Shown in pieces: positions 47,856 to 60,591 of a DNA stretch of 64,000 nucleotides (position 1 is the first letter of the stretch; every line of letters begins with the position of its first letter). The DNA is taken from the NCBI RefSeq assembly GCF_020080835.1, contig NC_058165.1:5741771-5805770 (forward strand), in the 5' to 3' direction. Origin of the DNA: Cotesia glomerata (taxonomy: Eukaryota > Arthropoda > Insecta > Hymenoptera > Braconidae). The position numbers and the translations under genes are program-made. The notes below the pieces were generated by a model. It searched no databases, was not told the DNA's origin, and was given only the letters and a program-made list of their open reading frames with translations.

Positions 47856-48149
47856 ATTGTTTCGCGTATGTTCATGACCACGCACTCTATGTATATTGTT
47901 ATCGTCATTTCCATTACAAGAACTGTGAAGAATTAGGCTTACTGAATTTTTACATGAGGAAACTCAATTCAAAATTAGACCAAACAACGTTTGCAATCAT
48001 TAATTAATGAATTGATGATGTACGTATGTGATGATTTTAGTTATAACGGTGGTGATAAACTAATTTTGTAATGATAGAGAAAGATGATTACATGCAATAT
48101 AGCTGTCGCTTATGCTATTATTGTGAAAGTTACGTGAAAAAACTGACTA

Positions 48150-48155
48150 AATAAA
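48150..48155 (+). promoter_or_regulatory. kn: Candidate poly(A) signal of knot
   Basis: AATAAA occurs about 295 bases after the stop codon, in AT-rich sequence before the next transposon terminus at 48612. Another AATAAA follows near 48252. COE transcripts usually have long 3' UTRs, so a more distal site is equally possible. Confidence 0.4.
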
Positions 48156-48611
48156 CGGTGAAAATAGTTTTTGATTTATGTACATCTATTTACTTTCTTT
48201 TAGTATTTATTTTTTCATAATTGATTAAATTTTAATGTAAGATAAGTAGGAATAAAGAACTTAAATATCAAAATAGATTACATTAATCTCATTTCTATGT
48301 AACTAATTTCATTAAAAACTTATGCCTGTAATTATCATGTTAATAATTGACATTGTATTTATGTAATGTTAAATCTTATTCTATTCGATTATACATTTGA
48401 CTGATCTTAATGTACTTACTGCAATTTTTAATATCGAAAATAAATTTTACAAGATTTCATTTATCAATTGCATTAAAATCTAAAATGATAAATAAAATAA
48501 CAATCAATATCTAAAGTACATGAGTTAATATCTATTGAAGAGATTTTTATTTAATAAAAACATTAAAAGCTAAATCTATAAAAAGTACTTTTTTTGCAAA
48601 TCTTGTCTCAG
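48156..48611 (+). other. Probable knot 3' UTR or flank
   Basis: AT-rich sequence with several possible poly(A) signals and no coding potential. Confidence 0.4.
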
Positions 48612-49354
48612 ACGGAAAAAAGTAAACTGTAATAAATAACAGTCGATTTACAATAAATAATGATCAACTGGAATAAATTACCATTTCAAACAGTAAAATC
48701 GTGATTTTAACAATTACTTTATAATATTTATCATTTAAATGCTACAATTTATTATTTACATGAAAGAAAATACTGTTTCAAACAATAATATTCGCTATGT
48801 GAAAGTCCAAAATGTTAAAGTATAATAATTAAGAATTTTGACTTTGATATTTATCATTTCGTATCTAAAAAATGATCGCATAATATATAAAAAATATAAA
48901 TATAAACTACAGTTACTAAATTTATAGACAAGCAACGTCAATGTTTATAAAGTAAAATGGTAAATTTTAAACGCAACGCTAAAAATCAAACTATAATTAT
49001 TGATTTGCTTGTACTGGTAAAATATATATTTTACGAGTAGAATTTTTACTGTTTAAAATGTTAAATTTTCCGAGTGTGAGACTTTCCCCTTCTCCTCATA
49101 GTATAGACTATATATTGAAACGGCCATTTTTAATGTTTGAAATTGTAATTTTTTAAGATGAGACAGTCGTTATTTACTATAGTGACAGTTACGAATCACA
49201 TTTTCGATATTAAATTATAAATTGTGGCTTTTACACTTTCTACATTAAGTTTTGTAATATTTACATTTGTAGCAACCCTGATGTCCGCTATACTGTTTGA
49301 AACTACAACAATTAACCGGAATCCAAATGAATTTAACAGTTTACTTTTTTCCGT
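48612..49354. mobile_element. MITE with ACGGAAAAAAGTAAACTG termini
   Basis: The two ends are exact inverted repeats of 18 bases. The interior is AT-rich with scattered ACAGTTT and CAGTAAA motifs and no coding frame. Confidence 0.8.
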
Positions 49355-51940
49355 GCAACTTTATTAAAATTTTATCTTAATAAAATTCATTTAAAATTCT
49401 GTTTTACATCCTATAAATTTTGAATATTTACTTTAAACTATTAGTTTTTTGATTGGATTATGTCAAAATTTGATCCGACCAAATTTTAATATGATTTTTT
49501 ATTCTACATTTTATAAAATTTGATCAAATTTTCTTTTATTGCAAAAAAATTTGCTCTTATTCTGGTTTAGAAATTAAAAAAAAATAATTTTTTTTTTACA
49601 ATTTTAGTTCAAAACTTTAATGGCAAAGAAACATATTTGTCAGATAAATATATCTTTATTGATAAAAAAAAAAATTTTTTTTTTTTGAGGCAAAAAAGAT
49701 TATAAAAAGTCATAAATGTGGAATTGATAATATCTAATTATAAAAATTTTTTAACTGAAGTAAAGAAAAAATTATTTAAATAAATCACCTTAGAAGCAAA
49801 AATCAAATTTAATAAAAATGCGTTGACAATGATTACCTTTAATTCACTATTTATGATAAAAAAATAAGCTCGTGAGCTGAAATAATTTTTTTCCAAGCCT
49901 ACTTTTGTCTTTTTAAGATTCAAAAGTCAGAAAATTTGAAAAACTACAAGCTGAAATAATTTAATAATTTTACGAATGTTTATGGGAGGCCCTCGGATCC
50001 TTTACGCCGTATAAAGTAATATAAAAAGCTATAGCATTTTAACTTGCCTGCGACTTGCACGTTGACCTTAAACCTAGTCGCCTTACACTACTTCAAAACG
50101 AATGTATACCATAATTCAAATAATTTTTATTTCATACTTAAAGAAAATTCTAAAAAATTTAATATAGGAATTAAAAATCAATTTTCTTTGGGTCTTTCTT
50201 TTTTAATTTATAATTTTTCGATTGAAGTTGTCAAGAAAATGTTCTGTCGATAAGAAAAGGAGACAAAAAAAAAAACATATCGTCTATTCATAATCAATAA
50301 ATGAATTTCTATAATTTTTTTGAATAAAAATTGGTGGAAACACGGATAGTTGTAAGTTTTAGGTATAAATAAATAAATAATTAACGATAATTATCTAAAT
50401 TTAACTTATTGTAAATTGTAAATTATTTGTAAATATTGTTATAGTGTAAAAAAGAGTATCTTTGATAATTGTATGCAAAAAATTGGTATAAAAAAAGTAG
50501 AAAACTAAAAAACTAAAAGAGGTTTATTTTTAAGTTGTATTTTATATTTTCGGTTGTTATCAGAAAAATTAACTTAAAACTGTATTAGGGTGTTTCATCT
50601 AAAATTTATTTTTTTTTTGCAGACAAACTGAAATATTGTAATAAGAATTGAAAAAAAAACAAAAAAATGTAAAATTTAAGCCCTTATTTTTAATTTTAAG
50701 TACTTTGTTTTATATTAAAATTTTTTGTTTAAAAAAAAATTCATGTTAGTTTTTTTATTTAATTTTAAAAGTCATTTTTGGGACATTTTCGTATATTTTT
50801 TAAAATATTAAGAGAATAGTTTATTTTACCGGAAGTGTAAAGAAAAAAAGTGTTGAAAATTTAGTTTTCTACAAAAATCAATCTTAAAATTTTGTTATAA
50901 AAAATGCATCGTTTCGGAGATATGAGCAATTTAATATAGTAGTATCAACCAAATTTATATTTTATGGAGCTTAATGTATTTTCCGTTCACTTGAGTGAAT
51001 TTTAAAAGACTTTTTATTAGAAATTTTTTATTAAAAATTAAATTTTAAGAAATACAGAAAAATTCTAAAAAAATTTGTTTTTCAAAATATTGAGATAAAT
51101 TTTTATTTCGCATAAAAATTGAAAATACCTTTTTACTTACAAAGTATTTAAAATTTAAATCAAGAGCTAAAATTGTCAGAAAATTTTTTTTTTCCGATTT
51201 TTAAAACAATGTTTCAGAATGTCGTAAAAAAAATAAGTTTTAAATGTAACACTCTACATTAGATAAAACTTTGTAAATAATACTTTTCAATCAAAATTAT
51301 AGCTGATTTATTAGAATATACTACAAAGAAAGTAATAAAGGTCTAAAAAAATAAATTAAAAAAAAATAAATAAACCGCATTTAAATTTATCTCAACAAGT
51401 CCTAAGTAAACGCCATACAACCTCTGTAATACAGAAAGTATACGACAAATAAATTATTATACAAAAAAATATGATAATAAAATAATAACCGTATCTAATA
51501 TATCACTATTAATAATAATACTAATAATGATTATAATAATAATTGAATGTTTAGGAAAATCACATTGCAAATAATGATTGTAATATTTTACATTGAATTA
51601 TGCGGATTTGTTGTGAAAAAAAAATTCATTGCATTACAAATACATTCGATATCATCTTAACTGGTGATTTTATTCTCATCAATCTGTATAATTTTTTATC
51701 TCAATAAATTTGTATATAATAATCATAATTAAATAAAATTGATTCAGTAAATCAATTTTTACAAAATATCTGCACAATAAGTGAAATGTAAATCTAGTAA
51801 ATATAATAATTATAATAAGTGAATTGTATTGGAATCGATCAAAAATAAAACTGTCATTTGTTGATTTCATGGAGATTTAAAAATTTTTTATTTTAGCCTT
51901 TCCTATTGTCCAATAACTTGTTAAGATATAATATGTAATA
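49355..51940. other. Intergenic AT-rich sequence
   Basis: No gene, RNA or clear repeat boundary was found on either strand. Confidence 0.4.
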
Positions 51941-52527
51941 AGCTAGCAGTTACTCTCCCGCTCCGCTGGGCGCTATATAGAATTGCATTCTTAGATCTAT
52001 TAGATTTGAAATTAATGTAGAATATTGTTTTGACTTGCACAGATTCTCAATTCTATCGAATTGGCATGCACCTTTTATCCACATAATTATTCTAGCTAAT
52101 ATTAATTGTAACTTTCAATGTGCAATCATTATAACATTCCCGTGTCTTTCTTACAAAAATGAATAACAATTGATTTGAAAAAAAAAAAAATTTGTAATGA
52201 GCATTGAAAGTTTCAGTTTAAGAAATTGCAGGTCTCATAAGTGAAGAAATCAGCCTAATATATACACATAACCAATAGAATTAAAAAATTTATTTTAAAC
52301 AAATGCCAATTGAATATAATAAATTTATAGTTACAATAAAAATTAATTATTTCTGAGTCAAAGAAATATAGGTTTCGGATAAGTAATCGACAACATATCA
52401 TATACTAAAATACTTTCTCCGAAACACGCTGAATCTTATGCTATAAGTATTATCCCAATCGGTTCAGTAGTTTTCGCAGTATAACCGAACAAAAAAAACC
52501 AGCATTCCATTTATTAGTATAGATAAT
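51941..52527. repeat. Dispersed repeat, AGCTAGCAGTTACTC to TTATTAGTATAGATA
   Basis: The left part matches 37851-38045. The right part contains CCAATCGGTTCAGTAGTTTT, a motif common near the ends of abundant insect repeats. Class not determined. Confidence 0.5.
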
Positions 52528-52964
52528 AAATAACAATTGTTTAATTATAAAATAAAGAATTTAAATTTTAAATTATATTTAAAAAATTTATTTTGGGATC
52601 TGTCGTTGTATACAAATAATCAGTTATAATTTATTAAGTAAATAATTCTTAGTTGATTGCAACAGTCGTAAGTTCTTAAGTTTTTACTATAAAATTTTTA
52701 ACTACTCGAGAATTTTTAGATCTATGAGTATAGTCTTAATTCATAAATATATTTCGCTGCAGCTCAATTATCGATGGATAATGGAGTTTTTAAAACGTAT
52801 GGTAAGAATGAGCTCTACTAAAGAGACAAAATTATTCTACTTCGATAAATTACCTTCTGATGACTGTTTAGGGTTCTAGATAGCCATTTTTGATGGTAAC
52901 TTGTATAAAATCTACTCAAATCTGATTATCGATAGTTAAAAACTTATTATAAGAGCTATTACTA

Positions 52965-53303
52965 CCCTGATAGCATAGTTGGTCGCAACTTTCCGTCGAT
53001 TTACTGCCGCAACTTGTCACCAAGTTGACGGCAAGTCTTGGAAATGAACTCGGTTGTTCACCAAGTTGACACCAAGTTGTCAGCAAAAATTGCTTTCGAA
53101 ACTCTTTCGCACCAAGTTGACGACAAGTTTCTCAAGAAATTTGGCGACATATCGCGGCAGTAGATTGGTCTTGTTTTTCTCAGAAACTTGTAGCCAACTT
53201 GACGCCAACAGTTACAAATTCGGAAGTTGACCGCAAGTTGTCGCTAAATTGGTGGCAACTATCTGACACCAACTTGATTGGTCTGAAACTGTGGCTATCA
53301 GGG
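52965..53303. mobile_element. 339-bp MITE, ACCCTGATAGC termini, TA target
   Basis: ACCCTGATAGC and its complement GCTATCAGGGT bound the element between TA dinucleotides. Inside, CAAGTTGACGGCAAGT-like blocks occur about six times in both orientations. Confidence 0.8.
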
Positions 53304-53559
53304 TATCCTTGATGGCAATTTAACAACAAATTCTACCTATTCTACAAATTGCGAACAATTTCAACTGTAAATAGACAGATATCTACTGCCGTAATTTGAG
53401 AGAAATTTGACGGGGATATTCTACTCTGAAAGCCTAAATTTCGAGCGTTTTTTAAGGATTCATAGAAAACAAAAACCATGGATATTTTTAGTACAATTTT
53501 TTATGGCTTATTTACTCATATTTCAAGAGTACAAAAAAAATAAAAAAAAAAAAATCTGG

Positions 53560-54780
53560 AAAACGGTTGATCCTGAAAGCCATCCCTGCAACTTCCCGCT
53601 AATTCCATATCTTAGCGCTTGAAATTGCATTTATGACGTTTTTGAGCTCATCGAGCTCAGAAATATAATTTATGTTTTTTCGAGTTCTCCGACACGGAGA
53701 AAATAAAACAGCAATGATTACTGTTTCGTACAAATATTAGAAAAATGTTCAGGGAAGCTTCCTGTGACCTTAAAACGTCGAAATCTGATGAAAACTCGAT
53801 TTTCGCAAAACGGGGTGAAACCGATAACTACCCGAATTTTGAAAAATTTTCAATTTTTCTTAGCAGGAAGTTAAAAAAATTTATTTATATTTTTTGTTGA
53901 ACTTCCAATTTTCTGTTATCTTTAACAGCCGAGACCAGTGATTGCAGTTTCAATCGGTTTAGCGAAACGAATGGAAATTTTGAAAAAACGTTTTTAGAGA
54001 TAATAGATAATTTAATAAACTATTTCACCACAAAGCGTTTTTTTCAAAAATTTCATTCGCTTCGTGAAACCAATCGAAACTGCAATTACTCTGCTGTTGG
54101 GAGAGCGACAGAGATAGTTCCGTTGAACTCCGTGAGAGCAAAGCGAGAAAAAGATGGTCTCGCCTGTTAATTTTATTATAATTTTTTAACTTTTGGAAGT
54201 ACAAAGAAAAAATTTAAGACTTATTTATTCTTTATTAATTAACCAACAAATCAAGTAAAAATTCGAAGCTCTGACTCAATTTTTTTTTTAATTTATACCA
54301 TTTGTTAATACAAATAATCTCAGAAAAATTTTTTTTCTACTTTCATGTCTAAATATCTTTTAAACTAATGTAACTATCGCCTTACAACATATGCAACTTT
54401 TTATCTAACTTTTTTATTTAAAAAATCTTGAAGTTTAAATTGATCAAACTAGAAATTTCGGAGTAATTCCGAAAAAACACTTTTTTGGGTTTTCTTTCCT
54501 GCACGATATCTCTCGAATGAATCAACCGATTTTGACCGGATCAGCGGCAATCAACGTGGTTTTTCAAGGTTAAGAGCTGATTAGTTTTTGGAGTTGATCG
54601 ATGAAGCCGTTCGAAAGTTATTCCAATAAAAACCACTTTTGAAAAAATTTTTTTTAGATTTCTCCAAATCTATCGGTCTGAATCGGTCCAAAATCTAAGT
54701 TTGGACAAGCCCTTTCGAATGGCGCCAACCGCGATCGAATCGGTCAAGCCATTCAAAAGTTATGAGAGGTTTACATACTT

Positions 54781-54853
<73 letters not shown>

Positions 54854-55006
54854 GACATGGTGACACCCTCGCGGGGATAGTCAGGGAAACTTCCTGTGAC
54901 CTTCAAACGTCGAGATCTGATGAAAACTCGATTTTTATAAAACGGGGTAAAACCAATAACTTCCCGATTTTTGAAAATCTTCGATTTTCTTAGCGGGAAG
55001 TTAAAA
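53560..55006. mobile_element. AACTTCCCGCTAA family, copy 1 (composite), with (CA)n
   Basis: It starts GGAAAACGGTTGATCCTGAA, then AACTTCCCGCTAATTCC, and ends TTAGCGGGAAGTT. The right-end block occurs twice (53750-53877 and 54885-55005), so two insertions or a partial duplication are combined. The microsatellite at 54784-54848 lies in it. Confidence 0.7.
54784..54848. repeat. (CA)n microsatellite in the AACTTCCCGCTAA family
   Basis: About 64 bases of CA, followed by CATACAGACATGGTGACACC. Confidence 0.95.
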
Positions 55007-55213
55007 ATGTTTCCTTAATTATCATTATAAGTGGTGAAAAAAATTTTTTTTGAACAAATACGTTTTTAAGCAATGAAAACATCGTAATTTTTAGTATAGG
55101 AAATTGCAGTGCCGGACCAGAACTCAAACATCGTAATTTATACGATGCAACATCGTAAATTTCTATCACTCAAATTAAAAAGAAGTTTAGGTCACCGAAA
55201 AAATAATTCTGTA

Positions 55214-55285
55214 TCATCCAGGAATCGAACTCGGTGTCCTCTCCGCCTCAAGTCCAAGGTTTATCCCCTCACGCTATCGGAGGGA
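55214..55285 (-). repeat. tRNA-like sequence of a different family
   Basis: On the - strand it has A-box-like TAGCGTGAGGGGA and B box GAGTTCGATTCC. Arms do not pair throughout, so it is likely a SINE head or tRNA relic. Confidence 0.45.
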
Positions 55286-56015
55286 ACATCTAAAGCTTTT
55301 GTTCAGTCACATAATAAGACCCTCGATACAGTAGTTGGTCATCTTTCGGTGGTGGCGTCGCAAACTACTAGACTCTCTCTCTCTTTTATTAAAACATATA
55401 GTATGCGTCCTTATTCACTTGCTCTTGCGTAAAAAAAAATTTACTAAATAACATCGTAATTTTCAATAATTCAAATGGTATTCTGTAGACGGCAGCATCG
55501 TAAAAATCGAGATACTGAAAGTTATGGAGGGTCGAGGTACCTCTACCCGCCATACTGAAAGTCTAGTCCTGGATTACGATGTTACTATAGTAATTTTTCA
55601 TTGGATTTTTTTTCCGTGTACGCAGCTGCACGCATTCGCTTCATAAACCGCCACAAAACTTAGTATGAACAACAACAACAAAAAACGAGTCATCTAAAAA
55701 ATTTTACAAAATTCATTTAAATAAAAGAATAAAATTATAATTAGTGTTAAAGCATTAATAAATTATAATACTTTTTATGTTTACGAGAACCCGATTAAAA
55801 TTTCTTGGAGTAAAATAATTTTGGTTGAGAGTTAATGAATTCACTTAACGTTATGATAAACCACTCTGAGATTCCTTCTTGTAAGCTTGTGTAATAGTTA
55901 TATAAAACAGCGATATTAATTTTTATCGTAAACTCATGTTTAGAGAAGAGGTCAAAGATTAAAATTTATTTTATAAAAATAATTTTAGTCATTAATATAG
56001 CATACAAAATAAATA

Positions 56016-56021
56016 TTTATT
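56016..56021 (-). promoter_or_regulatory. Poly(A) signal of the TIL gene
   Basis: AATAAA on the - strand lies 57 bases after the stop codon, a normal distance for a short 3' UTR. Confidence 0.5.
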
Positions 56022-56078
56022 CTTTGAATGAAAACAATTTTTTTTAAGCTTCAATGATTAAATTAACTTCAATTTTTT

Positions 56079-56186
56079 TCAATATCCCATAGGACATTGA
56101 GATCGTCGAATGCAATTTCCAGATCCGGATGGATCTACAACAAATCCTCTCTTACAGTCACAAACGCAACTTAAAGTGAAACATTG
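56079..56186 (-). CDS. TIL gene exon 3: cysteines 5-10 and stop
   Basis: The acceptor is TTTTACAG. The exon encodes QCFTLSCVCDCKRGFVVDPS, then GSGNCIRRSQCPMGY and TGA. The KRGFVVDPSGSGNC segment corresponds to the characteristic CxxGxxRDxxGxC part of TIL domains. Confidence 0.85.
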   Translation of the reverse strand, partial: QCFTLSCVCDCKRGFVVDPSGSGNCIRRSQCPMGY

Positions 56187-57400
56187 CTGTAAAATAATTC
56201 AATTAATTAATTCCTTAATGAGAATAGAAAAATAAATATTTTTCTATTTATTATTATACGGATTTCTAGTGTACAGGCGTAATAACGACCTTTTACACCC
56301 TAAGCCTTATCATTCTGCTTAGTTAACTCTGCCTTATCATTGCGGCTGTGGACCGTCTTGTGCCTTCTGTGACGCATTTGCTTTGATCTTCACTACTCGG
56401 CTATTGGAACAGTAACATGGGAAAACCACAGAGAAAACCCATGTTAGTACAGTCGGAGCAGGGTTAAGTCTACAGTGATTGATAAGAAACTCTTCTTTAT
56501 CGACCACTGGAGCATTAGGCCCCTCTCCTAGTGTACAGAGATCCCTCGTGCTAGCCAACGCTGATCAGAGTGGTCACCCATTCAAGTTGTTGCTTAAAAT
56601 GTGTGATCGTCCAAGCCAGACGTGTGCCGCCCGGCTATCTCTGCTACTTCCAGAGGCTGGCAACGTAACGTAACGCTCATAGTTTTAATTATAATCACTG
56701 AAAAATATTGGTGCGTGCTGGGATCGAACCCGGGTCCCACTCTTTCGAAAAGCGAGCCCCGAGCCGACGAGGCCATTGCCAACCTCCATAATAAATATTT
56801 TTCTACTTGAAAAAAAAAAAAAAAAATACTATTTCGAAATAATTACAATATCATTTTTAGGACAAAACTCGCCGCATTGAAGTGGCATGGCACACTGGGG
56901 TGTCGCTCCATATTGACAAGTTATCTTTTGCGAAGCGTCTAAAAAAAAATTTTTTTTTCATTACTCTTATTAAATTGAATAAATTTTTTTTTTTTAAATT
57001 GAATAAATTTTTTATTTTTTATTTATTTATTATTACCAGGATACAAAATTAGTATATACATACAAAATATGCACCTATAGAGGTGTTATAAAAAACACCT
57101 GTACATAGACCTGGAGAGACAAAAACTTATCAATAAAAAGACTTAATATTAATATATAAAGTATCATTTTAAAATGAAAAAAGAAAAACAAGAGAGCATA
57201 TTATGATAACAAAGATGTAATCATGAAATTAGATATCAATTGATGCTATCCACTGAAATACTTTTTTTTTATTAAGCTTATTTTTTATATTTAACGACTT
57301 TAAAGTCTGAGGTAGTTTATTATTTCATGGATAATTTTAAATACTTACTTGTTTGAACAAATGAAATGACCGTTAGTAGAAGAATTATTTTAAAATTCAT
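56079..57400 (-). CDS. Secreted TIL-domain (trypsin inhibitor-like) cysteine-rich protein, 83 aa, three exons
   Basis: Exons on the - strand are 57400-57349, 56938-56847 and 56186-56079. They join in phases 1 and 0 to give 83 residues. Residues 1-17 (MNFKIILLLTVISFVQT) form a signal peptide. The mature part carries ten cysteines in the order of the TIL fold: TCQYGATPQCAMPLQCGEFC, then QCFTLSCVCDCKRGF, then SGNCIRRSQCPMGY. TIL proteins usually inhibit serine proteases through a loop fixed by five disulfides. In wasps they occur in haemolymph and as venom components. A TATA box lies 46 bases upstream of the ATG. The second intron contains a SINE. No relation to neighbouring genes is evident. 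The spacing between cysteines 6, 7 and 8 (CVCDC) is tighter than the common CxxGCxC, so inhibitory activity is not certain. The exon-3 acceptor and exon-2 donor (GTAATT) are reasonable but not confirmed by transcript. Confidence 0.85.
56247..56789 (-). mobile_element. tRNA-derived SINE in TIL intron 2, 16-bp target-site duplication
   Basis: The element is flanked by identical 16-bp copies of AATAAATATTTTTCTA at 56231-56246 and 56790-56805, the mark of retrotransposition. Its head (right end, - strand, about 56711-56780) is tRNA-like: it has the pol III B box GGGTTCGATCCC and ends GCACGCACCA. The left end is an AT-rich tail with TAATAATAAAT. The body is much more GC-rich than its surroundings. 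No second copy was seen in the window. Confidence 0.82.
56847..56938 (-). CDS. TIL gene exon 2: cysteines 1-4
   Basis: The acceptor is a T-rich tract ending TTTAG. The exon encodes NASQKITCQYGATPQC and AMPLQCGEFCPKNDI with four cysteines. The frame follows from phase 1 of exon 1 and ends in phase 0 at a GTAATT donor. Confidence 0.82.
57349..57400 (-). CDS. TIL gene exon 1: signal peptide
   Basis: ATG is the reverse complement of 57398-57400. The exon encodes 17 residues with a hydrophobic core IILLLTVI and ends with one base of a split codon before a GTAAGT donor (reverse complement of 57343-57348). Confidence 0.85.
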
Positions 57401-57445
57401 TTTGTATATATTGTAATATATTTAACAATATTTCGATTGCTCGCT

Positions 57446-57453
57446 CTTTTATA
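57446..57453 (-). promoter_or_regulatory. TATA box of the TIL gene
   Basis: TATAAAAG on the - strand lies 46 bases before the ATG, which suits a transcription start near 57420 and a 5' UTR of about 20 bases. Confidence 0.55.
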
Positions 57454-58101
57454 AACTGCTTATTAATAAAAATTAAGCTTCTTATAGACAAAAATCCGTA
57501 TTTATTCAATGTCAAATGACTCAATGTTTACTTATCGATTTAATATCAGTCTGTAAGATTGCGGAAATTCCTTTAAATGAATTTAATATTAGAATAAATT
57601 CATTGTAAGCATTGTACATATCAGATATATTGATATATTTATAAACTTTTTCCTTATTTGCTTAATATGAAATGAATTGAATAAATATATTTTTTAAAAA
57701 CGTTTTATTTTATTACACAATGACAAATTTAACATTAAAATTTTTAACACAAAATTTTTTGATGAAAAATTTTCTACTTTGTAAATTATACTGCTTTTAC
57801 AGGTTGATAATATTTAAAAGTTCATCCTTGACAAATTGCATTTCTGCGAATTCTGAAATTATTTTTCTAATACTATTCACTGCCAGTAGAGCACGAATTA
57901 TTCTGAAGTATACTGTACATAACATTTTATCGATTGAATTGTGTCAAACACTGTGCAAAACAATTTAAATGCATCGGAACCCTCCATTATTGTTCCTATG
58001 TTTACTTTTGAAAATAGTAAGAAAAAATATCGTAACTACGTGAGAAAAACAAATCAATCTTTGTACACAGAAAAAAGAAAGGGAAAAATTACGTTGTATA
58101 A
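57454..58101. other. Upstream flank of the TIL gene
   Basis: A - strand frame beginning at about 57920 reads FRIIRALLAVNSIRKIISEF and continues some 20 residues. It is not recognised and has no supporting splice structure. Otherwise AT-rich. Confidence 0.3.
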
Positions 58102-59352
58102 TCCCGGATCGAAAAATTTAAACTGATTTTGAGCTAAATGATCTGCATTTGAACTTATTGATCTATATTTGAACTTTTAAAAACATTTTCATCTGTATTT
58201 GATCTACTATTCAAATTATTTTTGATCTGTTTTAAGTCTAAATAACCTTTTAGTAAAATAATTGAGCAGCTATGAATATTTTATGCTGTTTCTAATCTGA
58301 TGAGACTAAAAAATTTTAAAAGTTTGATCGGTTTTTAGTCTAGTTAATTTGTAGATGGACTTTATGTATTATTTTCAAATTCAATATGAAATCTTATACT
58401 GTTTTTGATCTACAATTTTCACTCTAAATGTTCGAAGGTCAAAAGTCGATTAAGATGGTGACTTATAATTTTTTGGACTCAAAAGTATCTCATTAAAAAT
58501 TATAAGTCGCATTTATTTGAAAAAATAAATTAATTTATAATATATTCATGCACTCTCTTGTTTTATGAACTGAACGTCGATTATAACCTTACATCTGTCA
58601 TATTTATTTGTCATATCTTAACATTTCATGGGTTATAAAAGTTTTGTAACTGCGAATATTAGTTGCAGTGATAACTAATAAATTTGTATTAACATACGTA
58701 TATAAAATAGTTCTCATCGTTTGATTATGGATCTAAATCTAGAGTTTTCTAATTATCGTTATTAAACACAATGTGAATATGAATACATCGACATGATTGA
58801 AATGTTGACAAGATGACAAGATTAATGTTGAATACTTTCACGCATCATTTAATGAGCAGTATTCACTATTTGGTAGTGCGAAGAATACCGTTTGGTATAC
58901 ATTGCACTACGAAATAGTGAATAGTCACTATTTCAATTTCAGAGAATAAAAAGCTGTGCCCTGTAGAAGATCTTCGAGGACATGAATAAAATAATAATAA
59001 TTAAATAAATAAATAAATAAATATATTATTATGAGTATTATTTTGATTATTAATATTATTATTACTATCTAATTCGTAAAAGGTCTGTTTTTGATCTACA
59101 GGCGATCAAAAACCGACTAAAAATTATGCAACAAAAAACCGACAAAAAAGTCTGATTTTGGTCTTGAAACAATAGAAAACAATTTTATTATAACATTAAA
59201 AATGATCTGAAATTAGTCTGAATTGGGAATAGTTTGGGCAAAAACAGATTTAATTCTTATATAAAATAGATACACATAATAAAATTAAATTGAATGAAAA
59301 ATATTAAAAATTTTCATTAATCATAAAACAGATTAAATTTTTTGACCCGGGA
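58102..59352. mobile_element. Inverted-repeat element TCCCGGATCGAAAAATTTAA
   Basis: The inverted right end reads TCCCGGGTCAAAAAATTTAA. The interior is rich in GATCTG/TGATCT words and includes a central hairpin at 58857-58925 with TATTCACTATTT arms. Confidence 0.65.
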
Positions 59353-60364
59353 TGTAACGTGACGCTTCATATAAAAAAACTGGAAAAATTACAGTTTCAG
59401 ATTGTAATTTTCACAGAATAAATAAAAATCACATTGTAAAATGAAAATGTTACATTTGGAACTGTAAAAATTAAGTTAGAATTTTAAAAATGTTATTTTA
59501 AACTGTAATTTTTAGTTCTAAATTTGAACCAAAATTTATTATTATTTATAATGAAATTTTTCCAATTTTTTTTTTCGTGTAAGAAACCTATAAGCGAATT
59601 ACTAAAGAGTCATTTTTAAATAGTTAATTAAGATAATAAATGAATTTCTGAAAGTTGTAAAAATCACTGCAATGGCTCGATAGTGGAGACAATAAAAAAA
59701 TCGTAGTTATAACCCGGGGAAAAAGGTTTAGATCTGACCAGATATAATTATATCTGGCCAGATCTAATTATATCTGGTCAGATCTATTTATATCTGATCA
59801 GATATGGGAATGGAGACATAATTAGATCTAGTCATATCTGATCAGATCTAAACAGATATAACTATATCTGAGTTGATAAATACATTAGACATGATCAGAT
59901 CTAGTCATATCTGATCAAATCTAAACAGATATAACTATATCTGAGTTGAAAAATACATCAGACATGATCAGATCTAGTCATATATGATCAGATCTAAACA
60001 GATATAACTATATCTGGGTTGAAAAATACATCAGACATAAAAAGATTTTATTATATCTGGCCAGATATAACTATATTTGCTAACTATTGAAAAATACTTA
60101 TAAACTATTTTAATAAATATACTTTCTTCCCAAATAAATATTTCTTGAATGTTAAATAAATATTTCTTGAATGTTAAAAAATATTTATTAGAATTTAATA
60201 AATTAAATAATTGTCTTCGAATAAATTAATTTGGTAATAGTTAATAAATCTTTCTCTCAGCGTATAATGATAATTAATAATTTGCGAATTTGATAAAAAA
60301 TTTTGTTCATCACGCATCGATCATGGATACGATTTGCATTACTTGTAGTTATTGCAAACTCTAC

Positions 60365-60446
60365 TCTTCTAGGAAGCCTCGTAAATAAACAGGTAATGAA
60401 TTAGACTTTAAGCGCCAGGTCCAAGGTTCGGTTCCAGCGCGCGCCA
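60365..60446 (+). repeat. tRNA-like relic
   Basis: It carries a B-box-like GGTTCGGTTCC. The rest does not fold as a complete tRNA. Confidence 0.3.
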
Positions 60447-60449
60447 TTT

Positions 60450-60591
60450 TTTTTAACTTCCTGCTAAGAAAATTGAAAATTTTCAAAAATCGGGAAGTTA
60501 TTGTTTTTACCCCGTTTTTCGAAAATCGAGTTTTCATCAGATCTCGACGTTTTGAAGTCCTAGGAAGCTTCCCTTACTATTCCCGCGATGG

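Noticed and set aside
56711..56782. Functional tRNA gene on the - strand
   Set aside because: It ends in CCA and has a B box, but the stems do not pair and it is the head of a SINE with target duplications.
57941..58126. 61-residue + strand frame and an unrecognised - strand frame nearby
   Set aside because: The + frame runs into a transposon terminus at 58102; the - frame has no recognised family and a frame break.
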